This document shows, in pieces, positions 1 through 10,900 of a stretch of DNA of 64,000 bases. The notes beneath the pieces are model-generated. The model was not told the origin of the DNA and made no database searches. It saw only the letters and a list, made by a program, of their open reading frames with translations. The position numbers and the translations under genes are program-made. The stretch is from assembly GCA_949987565.1 (NCBI GenBank), contig OX465112.1:16361255-16425254 (forward strand), read 5' to 3'. Position 1 is the stretch's first letter. Every line of letters starts with the position of its first letter. The DNA is from Luidia sarsii (taxonomy: Eukaryota; Echinodermata; Asteroidea; Paxillosida; Luidiidae).

Positions 1-244
1 TCACTGCGTTGAATTTCCACAGTAATGATGAACGGCCAAGCTGCGAGGTGTACACGTATTCTAGTCAGTCACTGCACTGCACAATTCACTTTCCTCCCTG
101 GAAGATAGAAGTGGCAGGGCGGGGCGTTTGTGAGTGATAACGTTGGGACGGTATCATAGGATTACTTGGAAGTGAGCTGAACCAGGAAGCTGACGTGAAG
201 GAATAGCCGGGAGAGTTGGAATGCTGGATGATGATAAGGCCGCC

Positions 245-646
245 GAGAGCTATCTGCTGAGCAAAAATTCTCTCGAGGTCGTTATTGAGCTCAGCGCGTA
301 TAGCTCTCATGTGCGCTGAACTTTTGGTGAGATTTCTGCCTCAAGAGGCCGTGAGACCAATCCTATTTAGTTTTGTTCGCCTCTCGTGGGTGAAAACTCA
401 TCGTGAGCGGCGACTCGAGCTACGTGCTGAGCAAAGAATATGTTTTGGGAAGCCATCAGGTGAATAGAGCGTGCGCTTTTATTGGCCAGTTGTGATGAGT
501 TTTCAGAAAGAAAAAAAAATCAAACAGGATAGATATTGGTCTCACGGCCTCTTGAGGCAGACATCTCACCAAACGTTCAGCGCACACGGTGAGCTACGTG
601 CTGAGCTAACGACCTCGAGATAATTTTTACTCGGCAGAAAGCTCTC
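245..646. mobile_element. MITE with long terminal inverted repeats
   Basis: The ends (GAGAGCTATCTGCTGAGC at 245 and its near complement ending GCTCTC at 646) pair over about 40 bases, and inner arms around 335-365 and 540-575 also pair. No coding capacity. A non-autonomous DNA transposon is the simplest reading; superfamily unknown. Confidence 0.7.
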
Positions 647-889
647 GTGTGCGGCGGCTTACAGAACAAGACTTTACAACGATGTTCGTAATAATGGACG
701 AATGGTAAACCTCAGATTTTTTTTTATTCACAACAGAAAAGCATCAACCATACGTAAAACAAAACGGAGACCAGAGAAAAGAGGTCTGACTCAAAAAGAA
801 GATAATAAATGCCCATACCTCGATCAGGTAAGGCACGGAAACATGTTGATGTGTTTGGAGGGTGCTATATACATGCATACATACATACA

Positions 890-1090
890 AGTAGCATGAA
901 ACAGCTTTATTTTGATGTGCGTTCAGTTGAACTTTGTAGTACGTTCCATCATTCCGGAGATATAGGTCTTTCGAAACTCATGTAGTGAGCTCTGTTACCG
1001 AAAATGAAACGCTTTATGGAAAAATGGCAATTGAAACCTTTTACTGGCGGACACAAATTAGTGGCAAGATGCTACATTTTTCGTTTTTTT
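890..1090. repeat. Dispersed repeat, second copy at 36785-36990
   Basis: The stretch from AGCTTTATTTTGATG through the TTTACTGGC...GTGGCAAG block recurs in the same orientation at 36785-36990 with about 75-80% identity by eye. Type unknown. Confidence 0.55.
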
Positions 1091-1380
1091 TTTCTCGTCT
1101 ATTTTTTTTAATGAAAGAATGGACATCAGCCGCATCAAAACAATAAGGAGCCAAACATTTTAAGGAAAAAACCCCACCCCTGTTGGCTGGAAAAAACCGA
1201 TTATGCACAAAGGCATGGGGCGACTTTAGGGTCTCATTTGTATAGGTATCGAGCCTGGTGTAACTTCTCTTCGAGTGAATAACTTCAACGGTATACAACG
1301 ACAAATCTTCTCAGGTATATCGCTCTAACCTCACCAGTACTCAACGATCTCATTAGTCATGACGCGTAGCGAATAGCACC

Positions 1381-1814
1381 ATGAACATCTAAACCGTGAA
1401 AGAGGGGTGAAGATGTCATTTCGCCGTTAAACTAAAAAGTTGCTGTGATTTCACAGTGTATTTTACAGTGAATTCACCATGAAAAATACTCACCTCTCTG
1501 ACCTGATAAGACCATCTTCAGGACGCTTAAGAGACCGTGACAAAACGTGAATATCTAGGGTGGCAAGCTCCAGCCTTGAGGGATGGCTAAATCAATTACC
1601 AGTAGGGACCATCAGCCCCATGATGTCCTTGTAACTGTCGCTCCAAGATACTTCTAAATTGCCACCAGGAATGTTGCCTTGGAGACCAAGGGTGAAAACA
1701 CCGTGAAAATGACTTGGCTAATTGTGTGCCATGAAATAGGGGTGAAAACATGGTGAATTTTCTTTTCACGGCTAAATGACATTTTCACCCCATTTTCACG
1801 GTTTAGATGTTCAT
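1381..1814. mobile_element. MITE, 40+ bp terminal inverted repeats
   Basis: ATGAACATCTAAACCGTGAA at 1381 is answered by its complement ending at 1814. The interior is rich in short TTTCAC/GTGAAA repeats. No open frame of note. Confidence 0.7.
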
Positions 1815-1992
1815 ATAGTGTAGGGCCTACATGAATGTTCCGTTCTATCATGCCCCAAACACACTACTGATAGCAGCTTCAATCGTCGGTGACGTGGACG
1901 TCTTCCGATTTCTGACGAATGGTTTCTCTTCGAAACAATTCGTCCCAGAAAAGAACCCGTCAGGGTTCTCTGCATTTAGGGCACTATAATGC

Positions 1993-2082
1993 CGCGTTTC
2001 CACTGGATTTATTTTGGTGAAAGTAACCGAGACGGTGATAACTTTTTTTACCATTTTATGTCCAGTGGAAACGGCGGCCCAG
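1993..2082. repeat. Short foldback repeat
   Basis: CGTTTCCACTGGA near 1993 and its complement TCCAGTGGAAACG near 2062-2076 bracket about 60 bases. Directly downstream (2170-2235) is a small tandem run of AAATAACAAGG-type units. Confidence 0.5.
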
Positions 2083-2439
2083 TAAAACTTTCCCCCTCGG
2101 TTGACTTAAGTCGAGCCAAAATGTTTTACCATGGTTTTCGGGAAAATAACACCCTCGGGCAGGGTTTTCCCACAATAACAGGTAAATAACAAGTAAATAA
2201 CAAGGAAATAACATGGAAATAACAAGGAAATCCGTGACGGTGATACTGTGATTCAGGAGGTCAACAGGTGATCTGTTCAGGAAACCGATACAACAAGGAA
2301 GTCGTATACCGACACTTTCAATTCGTTGGGCTTCGATTGTAGGCTTTAATCATTCATTCAAGTTTCAACAAGCGAAGTAAATACCAAATCAATGAGTAAG
2401 TTTCTGTTTCATCATCTGATTATTGGGGCCGATCGAGTT

Positions 2440-2880
2440 CAAGGAACAAGACCCTGCATGTCGCTATACCTGTGGACATTCGTGCACAAGGTGACCCCGA
2501 TGTAATGGGAGGAAGGGGCCATCACAGACCGGGCGACTGAGATTCATTCGGTCGTTAAACCATGGTCAAACATGGCAAGTGTGTGCCGCATACGATAGGA
2601 CACACGCACCCGTCCATGCTTTCATCGACACTGGCTCTGACGTTTCCATCATTACTCGATGAGTTTCGAATGCAGATCTGCAGTCTGCGGAAGAAATCCG
2701 CCACCAAACAATTCCTCACCACTCATGTCGGTAACCGGTCACCAATTAGACACATAAGGCACCATTCCTCTCACCCTCACAGTTGGCTCTTTCACTGTGT
2801 CGCACAGATTGTCCGAGGCGTCCACCGACCTTTCCTTCTCGGTTGGGATAATACTCTGTGCTACAGAAAGCTATAATTGA
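2440..2880 (+). pseudogene. Decayed LTR-retrotransposon gag-pol remnant (aspartic protease)
   Basis: A frame reading APVHAFIDTGSDVSIIT (DTGS at 2627-2638) is the active-site signature of a retroelement aspartic protease; a stop follows within two codons. About 130-150 bases upstream a Cys/His-rich stretch (CRYTCGH) could be a worn Gag zinc knuckle, and GWDNTL near 2840 fits the protease C-terminus in another frame. Stops and frameshifts break it throughout. Ty3/gypsy-like placement is inference; no LTRs were identified. Confidence 0.55.
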
Positions 2881-2899
2881 CACAGAATCTGCCACCGGT

Positions 2900-4300
2900 T
2901 GTACCGTAACACTTGATCTTGGTTGAGGAGTGCTAGGACGCTTGGCCTAGGTTTGGCAGTGTTACTTGGGCGGTATAGTACGAGGCCGAGCACCACAGAA
3001 TGCAGAAGGAGACTCCAAAACAACACGCTTGGCTTGACGGGGTTTTATTGAAAGCCCAGACTAGAGAACAGGAGTCGCAGGAGAATCGGTCACAGGGATC
3101 TCTCTCAAGGGTTGGTTAGCGTGAGGGTGGCGAAGTAAAGAATTCTACTGGAAGGGGATGGGGACCTTTCTTTTATACACAAATAATAAGGAACGGAATG
3201 TGGTTTGAGGTAATACCTTAAAAGGACTTCTTTCCATCACCATAGGGATTGAATAATGTTGAATGGTGAGGCTGGCGGGTTTTTTTCTCTCTCCCTCTCT
3301 CACTCTCTCTCTTTTTTTCTCTCTCTCTCACCATATACAGGTTGGAATTCCTTTGTACCAATCTCTTCAGGAATCATTCCAACGCAATGCTAAGCAGAAT
3401 AATGACACATCAATGGCCTACAGATAATAATGACATGCAGCTCTCAACAATGCCCTAGCGCCAACGATACAGGATTTCCCACAAAGTTTTGAATTCAAAG
3501 ATGATCACAAAAGTAATGCAGACATAAAAACAAGGAACAAAAACAACAACAATATAGTCTGAATTTTGGCATGCACGCAATCTGAAATATCCCCCAGAAA
3601 CGAGGGACACATCATTTTGCTCAACTTTCTATCAAGATGCGTTAATTGGTTTTCTTTTAGGAATCATCGCAGTTACCGACGTGTAGCCTTCTTTCGGCAA
3701 ATAAAATATTTTTCTTTGCCTTGCACAAGCATTTTTCACAACGCGTTATTTCCATGTGGGAATGGATTTATATCGCTATTCCGTCCATTAAATTGCAAGC
3801 AATTCTCGGAAAGGCTACTGTACGCGAATCTTTACGCTGGAATTGTTGTTTTTGTTGGGGGTCATATTGGGGCAAAACCGTCGATCAACACTGTCAGGTT
3901 TTAATAGCATGGGGAATGTGGTTGGTTTTGACCCACAAATTCCGGCAGTATGGCTTTTATTGCTCACTGGGCTTCCCATTAGAATGTTTGATCGGAGTTA
4001 ATAAAACAGAATGCTTACTAAATCTGCACGTAATTTTTTTTTTTTTTTTTTTTTTTACAGTGTACACAATTAATTGTTCTATTGTGGCTCCAATTAGTGG
4101 TCTCTACGACATAGGTCAAAACTAAAATAGGTCGGCCATCGTATAGGTTTTTTTTTTCTTGGGGACTAAAATTAACGAATAGGGGTAGACGAAAATCAAG
4201 AATCGTCAGCGTTTTCACGAAGAGGCGAATAATTTTCGTATGACAATTGCATATCAACAAACCCCATAGACCACCGTTTAAAAAAAACCAAGTAAACATG
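2900..4300. other. Spacer without recognised genes
   Basis: It contains a CT-rich tract (about 3282-3330) and a poly-T run (about 4030-4057). Overlapping small open frames at 3566-4125 show no family resemblance and no splice context I trust. Confidence 0.6.
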
Positions 4301-4342
4301 TAAACACAGCGGTAATGTAAATGTCCAAATCACATCTCTTAA

Positions 4343-4663
4343 AGGCACAATACAACATCGGGAAGATCGGAAACATCGATGTACACAGATTTCTGTCTAA
4401 TTTACACAGTTTGTAGATGGTCATGATATAATCCTCATGTTGAAATCTTACGGTCTGGGGTGCTGTACTTTTCAAGAAATATTCACTCAAACATCGACAA
4501 ATAGTTTATTACTTGCAAGCAATAAATATGTTTTTGCATTATTCTTCTTTCTCAGATAACCATTTGAGCTAAAAACCTTCGCAGTATTGCTCTTTTGGAA
4601 TGTTTTATGGTTTAACACAAATTGTGACAATCTTTGGACCTTTACCACGGTTGAATAGGGCCT
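4343..4663. mobile_element. TTAA-flanked MITE, family 2, old copy
   Basis: Begins AGGC after TTAA (4339-4342) and ends GGGCCT before TTAA (4664-4667). The interior matches, in inverse orientation, the copies at 47660-48025 and 52769-53128. TTAA duplications are the hallmark of piggyBac-type transposition. Confidence 0.75.
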
Positions 4664-4784
4664 TTAATTCTTGTTGGGCGGATGAACTCGCCAGTTCGTG
4701 AAAACGACCACTAGATGTCAACCTCCCCGTCCTCGTTTCCTCGCATTCGGCCCCCCGTCTTGCACGGCGTCGCGCCCGGGAGTG

Positions 4785-4910
4785 CTAGCCCACGAAGTAC
4801 TCGTGGGCGAAGCGGACCTTCTCCAGTTCGGCCTTCAGTCGCTTGATGAAGTCGTCCGGCTGGATGACCAGCGTCATGTCCAGGCCAGCATTGTCCATTC
4901 GGGTCTTGAC
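4785..4910 (-). CDS. PH/PDZ gene exon 10 (C-terminus, residues 606-646)
   Basis: Acceptor CCGAAG|GTCAAG, ending in a TAG complementary to 4785-4787. It encodes DMTLVIQP, a final PDZ-type strand, then an amphipathic helix (FIKRLKAELEKVRFAHEY). A TTTATT (AATAAA on the minus strand) lies near 4505, but inside a MITE, so polyadenylation there is uncertain. Confidence 0.8.
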   Translation of the reverse strand, partial: VKTRMDNAGLDMTLVIQPDDFIKRLKAELEKVRFAHEYFVG

Positions 4911-7900
4911 CTTCGGCCACCCCACAGAGGAGAAATCGAGATGGTGAAAATAACCCAAAATGAGCCCATTAGTGATAAAAAAATCAAAAAAAAATCGACA
5001 TCTTATTGAAAAATTAGCTCATTGCTGATTTCTCAAAATTTAGTGGACCTGACGTTTCGATCCTAGCAGGACCTTTCTCAAAGGCAGAGTGGACTCTGCC
5101 CTCTGCCTTTGAGAAAGGTCCCGCTAGGATCGAAACGTCAGGCCCACTAAATTTTGGGATTTGAATTTTGATAATTTTAGTCAGTAAGCAGTTTGCAACA
5201 TTTTTGTATATCTCATTACTGATTTGAGAAAAAAAAATGGAGTTTAATTCAATATGGGCTCTCCCCACTTGAAGCATCATTAGCACTGGATATGCAGTGC
5301 TAATTGACCGATTGCGCCCCGTAGGTCACGTACCCTATAGTGGGTATCAAACAATCGAGAATCATGGCGGCCCCCATATCATGGCGGCCCCCAAGGTGCA
5401 GCTGTTGTCAAGTACACGGTGACTGTTGCACTGGTTTGTTTGACCGAGGCTTTTCTGTCTCGAAATATGTGAAGAATACTCCGGAGTTTGTACCCGTGAC
5501 CATACCTGAATACCCACTATAAGTCAAGTGATGATATCGCGCAATCGGTCACGCAATGTTTGCATCTCATTTGGTCCAAAACGGGAGTGGAAATGAGCAA
5601 AGAAGACCATCATATTGTTCACATTCTTCTTTGTTTACGTTTTCATCACTTTCCTTGTGCAAAATGAGATGAAAAAATAACCACTATAATTATAGTGATG
5701 GCATGTAAACAGTGGTCGCGCAAAAGGTCTGTTACATTCTCGTCGACGCCAGATATTAATCAACTCGTATCTAAAAATGGCGTCAGTCCGACTCACCTGG
5801 TCACGCTTGCTGAACAGGCTAACTGGCTCCCCGTCCAACTCGGTGATGATCCAGTCGCACAGTCGCTCGCTGAAGGCTCCCTGCGCCCGCGCGGTCAGGT
5901 TAGCGTCGGCCGCAGGACCACTCTTGGACACGTTCAGTATCTGGGGAACGGACCACACAAAACATCAGGACCGTGGCCTTGTATCGAAATCGAATTGTGG
6001 AAACGCTGGTGACACGAGTTTCCCAAAAAACTTGATGTACGGTGCCGTTTTGTCGGCCGTAACTGTAGACGTCCAACCAATAATGAGTCTCAGTGGGCAT
6101 TAACTTTGTGCGATAGCTAATGTCAAAATGTGACCCGGCACAGCATAATGAAGAATAACCCCCACTTTTGAGATTTTGAGATTTTCTAATGATGTGAAAG
6201 AGTATACCATTAGCTTTTCGAATGATATCAAATTTATTTCCGTATGAACTTTGGAGGCATATAAGCGTCACGACGTATGACACTTAACCACCGTGGCTAA
6301 GCTGTAAGTGCGCATGCGTGAAGCCAGGTTTTGCTGAGGCCACCCGCATTCATTCATTCATTCATTCCTTCATTCATTTCTCGGGTAGTTACAGGCACAA
6401 GCACGAAACAACCATAACCCTTATCCTAATCCTAACCATAACAACCCTAATCCTGAACCTAAACCTAATCCTAATCCTAACTCTATCAGTAACGCTGATC
6501 CAACCCGAACTCTAACTTTATCCGTAACCATAACCCTAACCGTAGCGCCGTAAGCCTAACCTACGCTGGTTTACAAAACACGTCCTTGTATTGTCCCCAC
6601 ACAATTTACGGGGTACCAGCATGGCTGAACGACGGTGGTTAAGCGTCATATGTCGGTCCTGTTATATATCTCGAACTTTGTTGTAAATAGTACAAGGGGA
6701 CTTTGCTCGTTCATTTGGCACCAGACACAATATAGAAGCACCAGTCTAACTCACGAAAGCGGCCATTCAAAACTGTACACACACATTGAAAACAGTACAC
6801 AAACACTCCCCCGAAATCCTCGTTTTTTTTAACATTTAGAGAGGGATTTCGGAAAAATCATTTGGACATAATATCCTCCAATACATTAACTTTCCGAAAA
6901 TACACACACACAAATTGATTTTTAATCGAAGTGAGAAGATACTTTGACTTCAGGCGTTGTTTACTCGAAAAGTGATTTGGTAGGATATTCAAAATCCTTA
7001 TGTCGCTGTGCCGGGTCACGAATAGGCCAGTATGTGCTGAATAGAAAGCACATGCTTCTCTGATGAAAATCTTCTACTGTGTGCATGTATCAAGATAAAA
7101 GGCAAAACTGTCAACGACCTGTACACGGAATGCTCCTACCAGGTATTGAATGGTCAACTAGAACTAAGATGAAACATGAGGAATACCTAGCCTCGTTGCA
7201 GCAATGGGCAATGAACGGCTTGTCTGATGCAAGAGGCAACCATAGTTGAAAACGGATTGGATACATTTGGAGTTTATCAGACCAGGAAAAAAAAGGCTAG
7301 GGCATTTCTGTGCGGACTGGTATCGTTCTCAATACATTGACGTTTTTATTCGATGATTCTATTTAGGTTAGATGTACCGGTATACACTGGATGATGACGT
7401 TCTGAAAATAATTATTGAAAATGGCAAAGAAAACCATGTACCGGCATTTTGCGTACTATGTACCAGCGCTCTCTCCGTCTGAGCTAACCAGCCCCTAGAT
7501 GCTGACTTTCCCAAATAGTCAACTTGTCTTTTGCCATGCAGGTGGGGCGCCAGACAGAAGCATTCACTGTCTTAAGATGCTCACAGCACTTGGACAAACA
7601 GAGACGACCGAATCAGATGTTGCTTATACGGTCTCTAAAACGCAGCTGACTCGTTTTTGTCATCGGAAATGTTAATTAATGAAATATTTCGTGACTGAAG
7701 ATTTCCTGTTCTTACCCTGTTTGCTTCCACCTCTAGACCCCAGCCCTCGCTGTCGGACGACCGGTGCAGATAGCGCACTTTGGCATACGGCAGTCTCCGG
7801 AGTATGATTATCACCTTAGTACAAAACAAGGCTTAAATTCAATGATGAATCGCAAGAGAGCACCAAAAAAAAAAAGAACAGAACAAGAGTCATCGTACTT

Positions 7901-10900
7901 TCCAAATGGACTCGTCGGCTGTGGGTCTCTTTGGCCAAGTATTGCCAGTTTTGGGTCAGTTTTGGGGGTCTTTAAGTGGGCTGATCAAGGAAGTATATTA
8001 GGCTCGCCTAATACCGATCCTTGGGCAGATAATCAGTAGGCCAATATAAGTTAGTTACTGGTTAGTTAATGGCAGATAGCGAGATGGTAACCAGTCATTT
8101 GCTAGTCAATAGCTTGAAGGGATCCCCGGTCGAAGGTTGAGGATCAGATAATGCCTAGAGTTACCAGCCAGTTTCCAATTCATTGATCCCATTTTTAGGA
8201 TAATAAGGTTTGCGGTGACAGCATGTAAATTATCTTTTGTGAGTAAGTGTGGTTCTGAAAAGAACCGGAGGAACTGGACATGTTCAACAGTGTACTCTGT
8301 TCGTCTTCGGGAGACTGAAGAGAGACAGGAGACATTCTTCAGGAAACAGTCTCCTGAAGACAGACTCCTGAAGACGAACAGAGTACACTGTTCGAAACGT
8401 CGAGTTCCTCCGGTTCTTTCCAGAACCACACTTACTCACAAAAGAGAATTTACACGGTGTCACCGCAAACCTAATTATCCTGCTATTCTAACCATGCAAA
8501 CACAAAAGAGAATTTACACGGTGTCACCGCAAACCTAATTATCCTGCTATTCTAACCATGCAAACCTTCAAAGCTCATTTGATCCCATTTCAGAAAAAAA
8601 CAAATCCGCATTTTGTTTTGAGCACGACTATCTTGACCGGGTTTTGGGTTTTTTTTGGGCCGGGACGTCTGTATATACCTCGTCCGCGGTGGATCTCTCG
8701 AAGAGCTCTTTGGTGACGGACGGGTCCACGACTATCTGCTCGTTGATCTGACGCAGCTGGTCGCCTACGTGTAGCTTCTTGGCTACGTCTGGCTTTCCCG
8801 CCCTCCAACCGGCGACCCTGTGAAGCGGCAAAAATATTAGTGTTCCCTCTAATGCACTGCACATGATCGCTGCCCTACCATTTTGGTCTGGTCTCTTCTG
8901 GGAGAAAAAAAATGCTGCCAGTGCATGTGATTGATTTGAAACGACCCAATCCACCAGTTGGACTTTAGTGAACTGATGATGTTCACACTTGATATTTCGA
9001 TTTCCAAATGCTTAACAAATTCAACCTTTTTGCCCTGCTATATGTGACCCGTCACAGCGACATGAGGAATATCCCATCAAATCACTTTTCGAGTAAACAA
9101 CGCCTGAAGTCAAAGTATCTTCTCACTTCGATTAAGAATCAATTTGTTTGTGTGATGTGTATTTTCGGAAAGTTAATGTATTGGAGGATATAATGTCCAA
9201 AGGATTTTTCCGAAATCCGTCTCTAAATGTTGAAAAAACGAGGATTTCGGGGGAGTGTTTGTGTACTGTTTTCAATGTGTGTGTACTGTTTTGAATGGCC
9301 GCTTTCGAGGAGTTAGACTGGTGCTGCTATATTGTGTCCGGTGCCAAATGAACGAGCGAAGTCCCCTTGTACTATTTACAAAAAAGTTCATACGGAAATA
9401 AATTTGATATCATTCGAAAAGCTAATGATATACTCTTTCACATCATTAGAAAATCTCAAAATCTCAAAAGTGGGGGTTATTCTTCATTATGCTGTGCCGG
9501 TGTCATGCCAAATAGTGTCCCCTGCCAAATAGTGTCCACTCATTAGCATACTGATCGCTGATTGGTCCAATACGTATGACATTCAACCACCGTGGTTGGG
9601 GTATGGTTGCGCACTACACACGCATTGTGTATGGTTGCTGGCCTAACACACGCAACGTTGGGCACTTTGGTACCGTTGGACCCTAACTGAAACCGTAACG
9701 CTAACCCTAACCCAAACAACCCTAATCCTAATCCCAATCCTGATTCTAATCCAAACCCTAACCCTAACGACCCTAATCCTAGTCCTAACGCTAACCGATC
9801 AGCGATCAGTATGCTAATGAGCGGACAGTATTTAGCAGGGACACTTTTTGGCAGGACACCGGGTCACATATACTTCCTATATTTTAAATCAAACAAAATA
9901 AACGAAAAACAGTGAGGGATATTTTTTAACAACTTGGCAAAGCAAATCTCTGACTGGCGACCCGGCCCCACCCCGGCAACGACTAGTTGACTACGGTATT
10001 TTGGGAACTTGGCCAACATCTAAGGGCTGAATAGCTTAGATGGTAATAGCTCTGGTATAATACTCAGAACCAGAGATAGGCCTATAAGGTTAAACTCCAG
10101 GTCCAGTCAAAGTTTTCTTTCACATTTTTCAAAATGTCTTTCTGCTTTGTTGAAAGTATGAAAGAAAATAGTGCGAATTTACTTATAGATGGCCAAAGCT
10201 ATGTAACACTGAAGAACTAAGTGGCCTGGAGTTTCGGCCGTATAGCAGGACTTTTCTCCAAAAGATAGAATGAAAGGACAACATCAGACAGACACCGACA
10301 GATGGTTACGGGAGACAAACGATAGACAATTCGATTCTCGCAGGACCTCATCATATGACTCATTATGACCACGGCTAACTACGGCCAACATGTTTAAATT
10401 TTGGATAAATAGGTTTGCGGAGACACCATGTAAATTCTCTTTTGTGAGTAAGTGTGGTTCTGAAAAGAACCACTCTTACTCACAAAAGAGAAATCGGGGG
10501 AATTCGTGACGTCGGACTATTTTGTGCGCGATCATCGCGTCTTGCGATTGGCCAAAAAGCTGTAGTGGGCGGGGCCGATCCGCCTGGGTCTCCGAAGACT
10601 GCGTTCACACTTGATCCCGCAAGGAGGATCAGATCCCGCAAGGGTGATCAATTAGGGCGATCAAAGGGCGATCAACGCAAGTGTGAACGCTTGCGCGATC
10701 AGGATCAGATCCCGGGATCTGATCCTCCTTTTTGTTTACAGCGACCACATCCGGCCCATGCCTAGAAAAACGCGCGAAAACAAGACTGTGTACATTATGT
10801 GTTTATGTGTTTCGCGCGTCATGGCCGTGCTGACGTTCTACTGCTCATGACTGGTGACCTACGTGGATAACCTTTGGAGAGCGTTTGCGCTGCTCAATGC

